A stretch of DNA of 64,000 bases from Roseiarcus sp963835955 (lineage in GTDB: Bacteria > Pseudomonadota > Alphaproteobacteria > Rhizobiales > Beijerinckiaceae): NCBI GenBank assembly GCA_963835955.1, contig CAWIHZ010000007.1:1-64000 (forward strand). Reading direction: 5' to 3'. Positions 8,114 through 17,220 of this stretch are shown here, piece by piece. How positions within the stretch are numbered: position 1 is the first letter of the stretch; each line of letters opens with the position of its first letter. The notes beneath the pieces are model-generated. The model searched no databases and had not been told where the DNA came from. It worked only from the letters and a program-made list of their open reading frames with translations. Position numbers and translations under genes: made by a program.

Positions 8114-10426
8114 ATGCGGGAAAATCTCAGATCGAAGCTCGCGGACATTTCAGTCGCGCTGCGCGACAAACACGCAATTCGACTGGACGGCGCTGGCGCC
8201 CACGCCGTCACCGCCTGGTTCCTGGGTCCCAAGGGCGAGAATGGCAAGCTGCTGCACGAACTCGTCCGCAGCGCGCTGGAGGCGCACCTCCAATTCCGCC
8301 ACGATGTTTACCCCCAAGACCCCCGGTTTATTACTTACGAGATGCAGGAGACGCCCAGCTACAAGCGCTCCGTCGCCGAGATTCGGGATGACTTCGATGG
8401 GGTGCTCAGCGCGCTAAAGGAATCGGGCGCGTTCTTCAGCATGCGCAGTCAGGGGCACATGCTTTGGGACGTGACGATCCCGGGGCTCGCCGGTTATTTC
8501 GCGGCGATGCTCTACAATCAGAATAACGTGGCCGCCGAGGCTTCACCTGTCACTACGATGATGGAGATCGCCGTCGGCGACGATCTCTGCCGCATGCTGG
8601 GCTACTCCGTTCCGACCGACACGTCCACGGCGCCGGACCCGAAGAACGCGAAGAAGCCGCAGCGACCATGGGGACATATCACCTGCGATGGATCCGTCGC
8701 CAACATGGAAGGTCTATGGATGGCGCGGAATCTCAAGTTTTTTCCGCCCGCCTTGCTCGCCGCTGCGCGCAACGTGCCGGACGCGGCGCCCATCCTCGGG
8801 CTCGAAGTGTCCCTCCTCGATGGGCGCAAGAAGATCCTCGCCAATTGCTCCGCCTGGGAGCTCCTGAACCTCCCGAACGATGTGGTGGTCGACCTTCCGA
8901 CGATTGTCGAGGATCAGACGGACATCGACCCCGGCGACCTGGCTTCGTACATGAGCAGGTACACCATTTCCGCGTTGGGCATGGCGGGAGCTTGTCATGA
9001 GTATGTTCTGAGTCAGGGACTCAAGAACTTGCCGGTTATAACCTCGCCGGCGACGAACCACTACTCGTGGCCCAAAGCTGCGGCCTTATTGGGGGTCGGA
9101 ACCAATCAACTATGGGATGTGCACGTTGACCTCGATGCGCGGCAGGAGGTAGACACCGCGAACCGGTTGGACGGGAACCCCAGGACATTGCGCGCCTATC
9201 TGCAGAAGGCGCTGGACACAGCCACTCCTGTCATAACCGCGGTCGCCGTTATCGGCTCGACGGAGGAGAGCGCTGTCGACCCGCTTCACGATATCGTCGA
9301 ACTGCGTGACGAGTTTCGCGAACGTGGCCTCGAGTTCACGATTCATGCGGACGCGGCCTGGGGCGGATACTTCGCATCGATGCTCCGCGACGATACAACT
9401 GCGCAGCCAGCGAGGCGGTCCGAAGTCCGCCCATTCCGTTCCAACACTGCGCTCCCGCCCATTCCGGAGACCCCAATGAGCAACGAGGTCTCCAAGCAAT
9501 ATCTGGCTCTCGGTCTGGCCAACTCGATCACCGTCGATCCGCATAAGGCGGGTTACATTCCTTATCCCGCCGGCGGCCTTTGCTATCGCGATAGCAATAT
9601 GCGCAACCTGGTGTCGTTGAAGTCACCAGTCGTTTTTCATGGCACGGCGGACCCGACGGTCGGCGTGTACGGCATCGAAGGCAGCAAGCCGGGCGCCGCC
9701 GCGGCGGCCGTCTACATGTCGCATAAAACGATCCGGCCGACGCGGCAGGGTTATGGCAAATTGCTCGAGCAATGCATCTTCTCCAGCAAGAAGCTCTATT
9801 GTCGGCTGCGCACGATAGCGCGCCCGGACGACCCGTTCCGAATCGCCTTCGTTCAGCGCATCCCCGCCGAGAAGGAGGGTCTCCCTCCCGCCAAGATCGA
9901 GCAGCAGCTCCGGGACATCCGCGAGTGGTTCGTGGGGAAGTCCAATCGTCAAATCGTCGACGGGCCGCACTATGACTTCTTCAAGCAGCTCGGCAGCGAC
10001 CAGACGATTCAGACCTGGGCCGTCAACTTCAGAAACGCCGACGGCTCCTGGAACCAGGACATCGACCGGCTCAACGATCTCAACAACAATCTGTATATGA
10101 CGTTCAGCATGATGCCCGACGGGGACAAGCTCAGGAATCCCTCTGACGCCAAGCTTATTTTCACCTCTTCGAGCTTCAGCGTCTCCGGCTATGGCCCCGA
10201 GTTCGTCGAAAGCTTTCTATTTCGCCTCGGGGTGAATGCGAGTCGGGAGCACGTGAGCGCTCCTGGCTTCCCGGCTATCGATTTCAACATCAGCACGCAA
10301 ATGGACCCTTGGTTCACCGAGGACGAGGAGAACCCCCAGGACGGATTCCTGAAGACGATCGAGGACACTCTGCGCGCCGAGATCTTAAAGCAGATCAATG
10401 AATTACAGCACGGAAGGACGTCGTAG
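8114..10426 (+). CDS. Pyridoxal-phosphate-dependent group II amino acid decarboxylase
   Basis: Cytoplasmic PLP enzyme of 770 aa in the glutamate/tyrosine/aromatic amino acid decarboxylase superfamily. The PLP Schiff-base lysine is about residue 478 in SITVDPHKAGYIPYPAGG. The Asp that contacts the pyridine nitrogen is about 413 in IHADAAWGGYF. An upstream segment SQGHMLWDVTIPGLAGYFAA matches the substrate-side region, and EASPVTTMMEIAVGDDLCRM the dimer region. At 770 aa it is much longer than typical glutamate decarboxylases (about 460-500 aa). The extra length is spread through the middle and C-terminal parts. The amino acid substrate is not clear; tyrosine or another aromatic amino acid is a reasonable guess. 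ATG start with AAAGGA upstream. Confidence 0.85.
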   Translation: MRENLRSKLADISVALRDKHAIRLDGAGAHAVTAWFLGPKGENGKLLHELVRSALEAHLQFRHDVYPQDPRFITYEMQETPSYKRSVAEIRDDFDGVLSALKESGAFFSMRSQGHMLWDVTIPGLAGYFAAMLYNQNNVAAEASPVTTMMEIAVGDDLCRMLGYSVPTDTSTAPDPKNAKKPQRPWGHITCDGSVANMEGLWMARNLKFFPPALLAAARNVPDAAPILGLEVSLLDGRKKILANCSAWELLNLPNDVVVDLPTIVEDQTDIDPGDLASYMSRYTISALGMAGACHEYVLSQGLKNLPVITSPATNHYSWPKAAALLGVGTNQLWDVHVDLDARQEVDTANRLDGNPRTLRAYLQKALDTATPVITAVAVIGSTEESAVDPLHDIVELRDEFRERGLEFTIHADAAWGGYFASMLRDDTTAQPARRSEVRPFRSNTALPPIPETPMSNEVSKQYLALGLANSITVDPHKAGYIPYPAGGLCYRDSNMRNLVSLKSPVVFHGTADPTVGVYGIEGSKPGAAAAAVYMSHKTIRPTRQGYGKLLEQCIFSSKKLYCRLRTIARPDDPFRIAFVQRIPAEKEGLPPAKIEQQLRDIREWFVGKSNRQIVDGPHYDFFKQLGSDQTIQTWAVNFRNADGSWNQDIDRLNDLNNNLYMTFSMMPDGDKLRNPSDAKLIFTSSSFSVSGYGPEFVESFLFRLGVNASREHVSAPGFPAIDFNISTQMDPWFTEDEENPQDGFLKTIEDTLRAEILKQINELQHGRTS

Positions 10427-10690
10427 GGCCGCCGGGCCGCGCGCGTCTTGAACTTTCGCTTGACCGAGATTGGATGAGGGGGAGGCGCGAAACGACCGGC
10501 GCCGGCAACGAGCCGATTCGGGAAGGACTGCAAATCCGACCGCTCAAGGTTACTCGAGCGCCCCTCAGAGCATAAGGGCGCGGCTGTAAAATGCGCTGGG
10601 CCAACGCGAAGCTCGGAAGTCGCGGGGACGCCTTTGCCGAGGCGAGGAAACCAAAGATAGTCGTCATTCATCTCGAGGAGGAAACGCCGC

Positions 10691-11770
10691 ATGTCCGATC
10701 ATAAAGATTCGCCATTCGTCGACGACCGTCCGATGATCGACATCGGAGATTTTTTTCTTTGGCCTGGGGAAAGCGGCGGGCCCGTCTTCATGATTTCCCT
10801 GAATCCGCTGACCGATCCCGATCCCCGCATCAGCTCAGAGATTCATCTGGATGCGGCGGCAGTGTACGAGTTCAAGGTCGATCTCGACGGCGACGCCGTC
10901 GCCGACCTATCCTATAAGATCACGGTGGAGGGCAATGTTCCGACACAGCGCGTCACGCTGCGAAAGGCGCGCGGCAAGGACGCAAATTCGAACTTGCCCG
11001 TCGGCGAAGTGATCGCGACCGGCGAGAGCACGGCATACGGAAGCGCCGAGCCCACATTGATCAAAGGGCCGGAGGGCGAGATGCTGTTCGTCGGTCCTCG
11101 ACAGGATCCGTTCTTCTTCGATTTTCGCGGTCTGATCTCGCCGGTATCCGACGATCTGAGATTCGCTCTCAGCGCCGATGGCCTACCAACGGACGGAAGC
11201 GCACAGGATACATTCGGCCCGACGAACGTCACGATTGTCGCGCTCGAAGTCCCGGACCTGAGGGGCAAGAAGATTGGCGCTTGGAGCGTAACGTCCAACG
11301 CGACTAACGGCGCGGCTCTGGACCGCGCGGGCAGGGCCTCGATCACCGCGATCTTCCTGCCAAATCCCCCTACCGGCCGCAATCCCGCTTCCTATCCTTA
11401 TGGCGTCCAGAAGCAAACCTACAACGAAACGGCGCCGGCGGACGACCGGGCCAATTATGGGCATGCGTTCCGCTATCGCCTGCAACAGATTCAGGCGGAT
11501 GAAGCCTGGGCGGATTTCTTCTTGCCCGACATCCTGACCTATGACCCTTCGCAGCCGCAGGAATATCCGAATGGGCGTAACCTCGCGGAAGATGCGGTGT
11601 TCTGGATGATCGTTAAGCTAAACCCGTTCTGTTATGTCCCGGCTTCATCGGACCCGCCGTTTCCGCGTTCGAATCCCCAGAAGCTGTCGCCGACCTTCCC
11701 ATACGCTCTTCCTCCGACGACCAGCTATCCTTATATGACGCTCCCCAAGAAATCGCACCACCACGATTAG
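10691..11770 (+). CDS. DUF4331 family protein
   Basis: Protein of 359 aa beginning MSDHKDSPFVDDRPMIDIGD, the typical opening of DUF4331 proteins (His-x-x-Ser-Pro followed by an Asp/Asn-Asp-Phe segment). Further family features are the beta-rich repeats, the segment FFDFRGL near 140, and 'ALEVPDL' before the C-terminal part. No signal peptide or membrane segment is visible. The function of the family is not established. The start has a strong GAGGAGGAAA site upstream. It sits about 265 bases after the decarboxylase on the same strand, so it might be expressed with it, but a functional link is only inference. Confidence 0.8.
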   Translation: MSDHKDSPFVDDRPMIDIGDFFLWPGESGGPVFMISLNPLTDPDPRISSEIHLDAAAVYEFKVDLDGDAVADLSYKITVEGNVPTQRVTLRKARGKDANSNLPVGEVIATGESTAYGSAEPTLIKGPEGEMLFVGPRQDPFFFDFRGLISPVSDDLRFALSADGLPTDGSAQDTFGPTNVTIVALEVPDLRGKKIGAWSVTSNATNGAALDRAGRASITAIFLPNPPTGRNPASYPYGVQKQTYNETAPADDRANYGHAFRYRLQQIQADEAWADFFLPDILTYDPSQPQEYPNGRNLAEDAVFWMIVKLNPFCYVPASSDPPFPRSNPQKLSPTFPYALPPTTSYPYMTLPKKSHHHD

Positions 11771-12037
11771 GGGTGTCCAGTCGCCGGGGCGACGCCCTCC
11801 ACAGATGAAAGACCGCCCGCGACGCGGCGCGGTCAGCAACGCTCGCCGCGCAGGGGTTCGACGTTTTGCGCTTCGCCAACGAGCCAACGAGGACGTGTGC
11901 GGCAATCCGGACGGCATGCTCGAGACGATCCGCCAGTGGCTCACGGAAGTGACGCCGCGCATCGACGAATCCGCGACTTGGGCTCGGCGCGATCCCCCAC
12001 CCCGACCCGCCCCCACAAGGGGCGCGGGAGAACGCCC

Positions 12038-15000
12038 TTACCCGATCGCCATCAGGCTCGCGTTTCCGCCCGCCGCCGCCGTGTTGGTTGCGATCGCGAC
12101 TTCCTCGACCAGCGCGGCGAGGTCGTAGTCCTCGCCGGCGGCGAGCCGTTCGGGCGTCAGCGCCTGGAGGCGGACGATCGGGCCGGGGCGGGCGGCGAGC
12201 TTGCGGGACGTCTCCGCCAACGCCGCGGCCTCGCCCTCGATGAGCGCGCCGGCGAGCGCGGGCGCGCTCAATGGGTCCTCCACGAGGTCGACGCGGGGAG
12301 CGACTTCGTCGGGCAGGCCTTTCAGCGCCCGCGCGGCGGCGGCGACGACCGCATCGTTTCCCGTCGCCAGGATAGCGCCGATCTGGATCAGGAGACCGCT
12401 GTCGCTCGCCGCGACCGCGGCGATTTTACCCCGTCGGCGAAGCGCGTAGACGTTGCGCTCGCCGACGGGGCCGGCAAGCTCGATCCGCGCGCCGAGCGGC
12501 GAGCGCGCCATGAAGCCGACGCAGCGTTCGGCCTCAGCGTCGTGGCGGTGAGCGCGCAGCCAGTCGATATAGGCGCGCAAAGTCCCAAGCGCAGCGCCCG
12601 CGCCCTCGAGCCGGTCGAGCGCGTCTCGCGGCGGCTCGCACACGAGGCGCGAGAGATAGAGCGGACCGCCCGCCTTCGGGCCGGTCCCGGAGAGCCGCGA
12701 GCCGCCGAACGGCTGCACGCCGACTGTCGCGCCGATGATGTTGCGGTTGACATAGATGTTGCCGGCCTCGATACGTTCGACCACGCGCGCGATCGTCTCG
12801 TCGATGCGGGTGTGCAGACCGAAGGTGAGGCCGTAGCCGGCGGCGTTGATCCCGTCGATCAGCGCGTCGAGCCCCTCGCGCCTGTACTTGAGCACATGCA
12901 GCACCGGGCCGAACACTTCGCGCTCGACGTCGGCGAAGGCGTTCACTTCGATCAGCGCCGGGGCGACGAAGGTTCCGCGCGCCGCGGCCTCGGGCAGCGG
13001 ACCTTGTGTGACCCTGAAGCCGCGGCCTCGCATCGTCTCGATATGGGCGTTGATCGCGTCCCGCGCCTCGGCCGTGATGACCGGACCGACGTCGACCGAC
13101 AGGCGCCGCGGATCGCCGACCTCGAGTTCGGCCATCGCGCCCTTCAGCATCGTCAACGTCCGGTCGGCGATGTCGTCCTGCAGGCAGAGAATGCGCAAGG
13201 CCGAACAGCGCTGGCCCGCCGAATCGAAGGCCGACGAGATCACGTCGCCGACCACCTGCTCGGTCAGCGCCGAGGAATCGACCACCATCGCGTTCAGGCC
13301 CCCGGTCTCGGCGATGAGCGGCAACGGCGCGCCGGTCCGGGTCAGGCGGCCGGCAAGTTCGCGCTCAATCAGGCCGGCGACGGGCGTCGAGCCGGTGAAG
13401 ACGACGCCCTGCACGCGCGGGTCGGCGACCAGCGCCGCGCCGACCTCGCCCGCGCCAGGCAGAAGCTGAAGCGCATCGACCGGCACGCCGGCCTGGTGCA
13501 GCGCGCCGACCGCCTCAGCGGCGATCAGCGGCGTCTCCTCGGCGGGCTTGGCGACGACGCAATTGCCGGCGGCGAGCGCCGCCGCGATCTGGCCGGTGAA
13601 GATCGCCAGCGGAAAATTCCACGGACTGATACAGGCGACGATCCCGAGCGGGGCGGGCGAGGCGGGCCTCAAGGTCCGCGCCGCCTCGGAAGAATAGTAG
13701 CGCAGGAAATCGGCCGCCTCGCGCACCTCGGCCACCGCATTGGCGTAGGACTTGCCGGCCTCGCGCACGATCAGGCCGACGAGCTCGTCGTTCTTCGCCT
13801 CGAGCCCGTCGGCGGCGCGGCGCAGGATCGCGGCGCGCTCGTCCGGCGCGACCGCGGCCCATGTTGCAGCGGCCGCCGCGGCGGCGGCGATCGCGGCGGC
13901 GATCTCGTCGGAGCGCGCATGGCGGGTGAATCCGACGACGTCGTCATGGTCGGCGGGGTTCCTGACCGACTCGCCGGCGCCATCGTCCGGCGCGCCGGGC
14001 GCAAGAGCGCGCCGGGCGGCCCGCGCGGTCAGCTCCAGTCCTTCCGCGAGCGCGGCGAGGCGCCGCTCGTCGGAAAAGTCGAGCCCGCGCGAGTTCGCCC
14101 GCTGCGGCCAGTAGAGATCGCGCGGCGCGGCAATCTTCTCATGCGGCGCGCCGAGCGGCTGAACTTTACGGGCGAGCGCGACCGGGTCGGCCGCCAGCTC
14201 GTCGACGGCGACGCCGGGGTCGGCGACGCGATTGACGAACGACGTGTTGGCGCCGTTTTCCAATAGACGTCGGACGAGATAGGCGAGCAGCGTCTCGTGC
14301 GAGCCGACGGGGGCGTAGACGCGGCAGGGCCGGTTGAGCTTGTCGCGGCCGACGACTTCCTCATAGAGCGGCTCGCCCATCCCGTGCAGGCACTGGAATT
14401 CGTACTGGCCGCGATAGAAGTCGGGTCCGGCCATGGTCAGGACGGAGGCCAGGGTCTGCGCGTTGTGGGTCGCGAATTGCGGATAGACCGCGTCGGCCGC
14501 GGCGAGCAGTTTCCGCGCCGAGGCGAGATAACTGACGTCGGTGTGGACCTTGCGGGTGAAGACGGGAAAGCCCTCGAGCCCGTCGACCTGGGCGCGCTTG
14601 ATCTCCGAATCCCAATAGGCGCCCTTGACGAGCCGGACCATCAGCCGGCGCCCCGACCGCCGCGCGAGATCGATCAGCCAGTCGATGACGAAGACGCAGC
14701 GCTTGCCATAGGCCTGGATGACGAAGCCGAGGCCGTTCCAACCCGCGAGATCAAGATCGAGGCACAAGGCCTCGAGGAGATCGAGCGAGAGATCGAGGCG
14801 GTCGGCCTCCTCGGCGTCGATGTTGAGGCCGATGTCGTAGGATTTCGCCAGCGCCGCGAGCCGCTTCGTTCGGGGCAGCAGTTCGCCCATCACGCGCGCG
14901 CGCTTGATGCGCTGGTAGCGCGGATGCAGCGCCGAGAGTTTGATCGAGATGCCGGGACCTTCGTAAATGCCGCGATGGCGCGAGGCCTTGCCGATGGCGT

Positions 15001-15703
15001 GGACGGCGTGCTCGTATTCGTCGAGATAGCGCGCTGCGTCCGCGGCGGTCGTCGCCGCCTCGCCCAGCATGTCGTAGGAAAACGAAAAGCCCCGCGCTTC
15101 GCGCTCGCGGCTGTTGCCGATCGCCTCCTCGATCGTCCGGCCAGTGACGAACTGCTCGCCCATCAGGCGCATCGCGACGTCGACGCCGCGGCGGATGATC
15201 GGTTCGCCGCTGCGCGCGATCAGCCGGGTCAGCGCCGCCGAGAGGCCTTGCTCGCTCGTCGTCGCCACCAGCCGCCCGGTCAGCACCAGTCCCCAGGTGG
15301 CGGCGTTGACGAACAGCGACGGGCTATTGCCGATATGGGCGCGCCAGTCGCCGGGCGACAGCTTGTCGCGGATCAGCGCGTCGCGGGTGGCGGCGTCGGG
15401 AATGCGCAGCAGCGCCTCGGCGAGGCACATCAGCGCCACGCCCTCCTGGCTCGAGAGCGAGTATTCATGGATCAGGCCCTCGACCCCGCTCGACCGCGTC
15501 TTGGCCCGCAGCCGCCCAACCAGCCTGCGCGCGAGCGCCTCTACGCCTTTGCTCTGCTGCGCGCTCAGCGTCGCAAGATCGAGGAGCGGCGGCACGCACT
15601 CGGGCTCGGGGCGCCGATAGGCCGAGGTGATCGTGGCCCGCAATGGCGTTTGAGGGGCGATATCGGACCGGAACGCGGCGAAGAGGTCGGCGGCGGCGGT
15701 CAT
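12038..15703 (-). CDS. putA: Bifunctional proline dehydrogenase / L-glutamate gamma-semialdehyde dehydrogenase
   Basis: Oxidises proline to glutamate using FAD then NAD+, at the inner face of the membrane. 1221 aa. The N-terminus begins directly with the helical arm and PRODH domain (about 60-460, with the barrel segment GPGISIKLSALHPRY). The ALDH domain (about 510-1000) follows, with Glu in IAETGGLNAMV and catalytic Cys about 832 in GQRCSALRIL. About 200 C-terminal residues resemble the inactive ALDH-like tail of long PutA proteins. There is no N-terminal ribbon-helix-helix DNA-binding domain, so this is the non-repressor, long form (type B). It should not autoregulate. Long plus-strand ORFs over the gene are GC-driven shadows. 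Confidence 0.95.
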   Translation of the reverse strand: MTAAADLFAAFRSDIAPQTPLRATITSAYRRPEPECVPPLLDLATLSAQQSKGVEALARRLVGRLRAKTRSSGVEGLIHEYSLSSQEGVALMCLAEALLRIPDAATRDALIRDKLSPGDWRAHIGNSPSLFVNAATWGLVLTGRLVATTSEQGLSAALTRLIARSGEPIIRRGVDVAMRLMGEQFVTGRTIEEAIGNSREREARGFSFSYDMLGEAATTAADAARYLDEYEHAVHAIGKASRHRGIYEGPGISIKLSALHPRYQRIKRARVMGELLPRTKRLAALAKSYDIGLNIDAEEADRLDLSLDLLEALCLDLDLAGWNGLGFVIQAYGKRCVFVIDWLIDLARRSGRRLMVRLVKGAYWDSEIKRAQVDGLEGFPVFTRKVHTDVSYLASARKLLAAADAVYPQFATHNAQTLASVLTMAGPDFYRGQYEFQCLHGMGEPLYEEVVGRDKLNRPCRVYAPVGSHETLLAYLVRRLLENGANTSFVNRVADPGVAVDELAADPVALARKVQPLGAPHEKIAAPRDLYWPQRANSRGLDFSDERRLAALAEGLELTARAARRALAPGAPDDGAGESVRNPADHDDVVGFTRHARSDEIAAAIAAAAAAAATWAAVAPDERAAILRRAADGLEAKNDELVGLIVREAGKSYANAVAEVREAADFLRYYSSEAARTLRPASPAPLGIVACISPWNFPLAIFTGQIAAALAAGNCVVAKPAEETPLIAAEAVGALHQAGVPVDALQLLPGAGEVGAALVADPRVQGVVFTGSTPVAGLIERELAGRLTRTGAPLPLIAETGGLNAMVVDSSALTEQVVGDVISSAFDSAGQRCSALRILCLQDDIADRTLTMLKGAMAELEVGDPRRLSVDVGPVITAEARDAINAHIETMRGRGFRVTQGPLPEAAARGTFVAPALIEVNAFADVEREVFGPVLHVLKYRREGLDALIDGINAAGYGLTFGLHTRIDETIARVVERIEAGNIYVNRNIIGATVGVQPFGGSRLSGTGPKAGGPLYLSRLVCEPPRDALDRLEGAGAALGTLRAYIDWLRAHRHDAEAERCVGFMARSPLGARIELAGPVGERNVYALRRRGKIAAVAASDSGLLIQIGAILATGNDAVVAAAARALKGLPDEVAPRVDLVEDPLSAPALAGALIEGEAAALAETSRKLAARPGPIVRLQALTPERLAAGEDYDLAALVEEVAIATNTAAAGGNASLMAIG

Positions 15704-15954
15704 GTCCGGGCTCCTCGAGGACGAATGTCGCGCTGACGCGCGTCAGCGTGATGGGGCGGCGACTGGCGATCCTATTCCCTCGAGCCGTCTCTTGCCTATG
15801 CCGCGAAATGGCCAGGCTAAGCCGCCGGTAATCTGTTCGCCGGAGACTGGGTTCGGGCCACACCCTTTTCTGCTCCCGTGCGCGGGAACGTCCCTTGGCC
15901 ATTGAATTTCGCCGCGAGGTTCGGTTGGCGACAAATCGCAAAATTCTGGACGTC

Positions 15955-17070
15955 ATGCGGGGGGCTGGCGGCTTTACCGCCGGATTTGACTATCTTCGCA
16001 TCGGCCTTGCGCTCGCCGTGCTGGTCTGGCACTCCATCGGCGTCAGCACCGGGTCGGCGAGCCTGGACCAGGCGCTCTGGAGCGGTCCGTTCCGTTTCCT
16101 GCCCGCGGCCATATTGCCGATGTTCTTCGCGCTGTCGGGGTTTCTGGTCGCGGGAAGCCTCGAACGGACCCGGCGGCGCGAATTCGTGACGCTGCGCGCG
16201 CTGCGCCTGGTTCCCGCGCTCGCGGTCGAGGTCACGCTCTCGGCGCTCATCCTCGGCGCGCTGTTCACTATTCTGCCGCTGCGCGAATATCTGACCAGCC
16301 CGGACCTCGGCAGATATTTCGGCAACATTGTCGGGCTCGTCCACTTCACCCTGCCGGGCGTATTCGAGCACAACCCCCTTCCGCGCCTGGTCAATTTCCA
16401 GCTTTGGACCATTCCCTTCGAGCTGGAATGCTACTTCTTCCTTGTCTGCCTATCGACGGCGCTGCGCGACCGACGCGCCTTCGTCGCCGCCATCATTCTG
16501 TTCTCGCTCGTCGCCACGCTCAACGCGTTCCTGTACTCGCCCGCCAGCGCGTTCGATCACGTGCCCGGGCGCGCGCTCGTCTCATCGTTCCTCGCCGCGG
16601 TCGGCCTGCATCGGTATCGAGACAAAATCCCCTATTCGTCCGTGCTCGGCGTCGTCGCCGGGATCGCAGCGGCGGCGCTGCTCGAGATCCCCAACGCCGC
16701 CTATCTCGCCGCCTTCCCGGTCGCCTATCTGACCGTGTGGCTCGGCTTGATGCGGCCGCCGAAAATTCCGTTCGGCGACCTGTCCTACGGAATCTACCTG
16801 TTCCACTTCCCGCTCGAGCAGTCGATCGTGCATCTCTTCCCCAGCGTCAGAAGCTGGCAGGAGCTCACGCTGATGGCCCTGCCGCCGAGCCTGCTGTGCG
16901 CGTGGCTCTCCTGGAACCTGATCGAGCACCCGATCCTCAGCCGCAAAAAGCAGGCCCTGGCGGCGGCCGATCGCGCCTTCGCGGCGGCCGGCCGTCTCGC
17001 CGCCGCCGTTCTCCCGCGGCGCGAGCGGCGGGCAAAGGTTGGATCGAGCGCCGTCGCGCCGGCGGATTGA
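15955..17070 (+). CDS. Acyltransferase 3 family membrane protein
   Basis: Integral membrane O-acyltransferase of about 371 aa, predicted to acetylate or acylate cell-surface polysaccharides. The first helix carries the family motif FDYLRIGLALAVLVWHS with the catalytic-type His near its end. The FALSGFLVAGSLERTRRREF segment (TM2 plus basic Arg loop) follows. Roughly ten hydrophobic helices run to a basic C-terminal tail. A TTG codon at 15895 would add 20 residues and has a possible GGGA site; ATG 15955 is preferred because family homology begins shortly after. It is oriented opposite to putA, with the start regions about 250 bases apart. Confidence 0.85.
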   Translation: MRGAGGFTAGFDYLRIGLALAVLVWHSIGVSTGSASLDQALWSGPFRFLPAAILPMFFALSGFLVAGSLERTRRREFVTLRALRLVPALAVEVTLSALILGALFTILPLREYLTSPDLGRYFGNIVGLVHFTLPGVFEHNPLPRLVNFQLWTIPFELECYFFLVCLSTALRDRRAFVAAIILFSLVATLNAFLYSPASAFDHVPGRALVSSFLAAVGLHRYRDKIPYSSVLGVVAGIAAAALLEIPNAAYLAAFPVAYLTVWLGLMRPPKIPFGDLSYGIYLFHFPLEQSIVHLFPSVRSWQELTLMALPPSLLCAWLSWNLIEHPILSRKKQALAAADRAFAAAGRLAAAVLPRRERRAKVGSSAVAPAD

Positions 17071-17220
17071 CGTGGTCGACGGTTTTTCGCCGACGCAGAA
17101 GCGAGAGTTGCGCTAGCGACGCCCGAAATGGACTTGACGCTGCGGCATTTCCTCGGCGTCACGAGCTGCGCTGCGGAGGGTCGGGTATTGTGCTAGCTTC
17201 CAGTATCGGGAGCTGGCGCA

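Noticed and set aside
11897..15736. 789- and 479-codon plus-strand frames opposite putA
   Set aside because: Low-complexity antisense translation; putA on the other strand carries all catalytic motifs.
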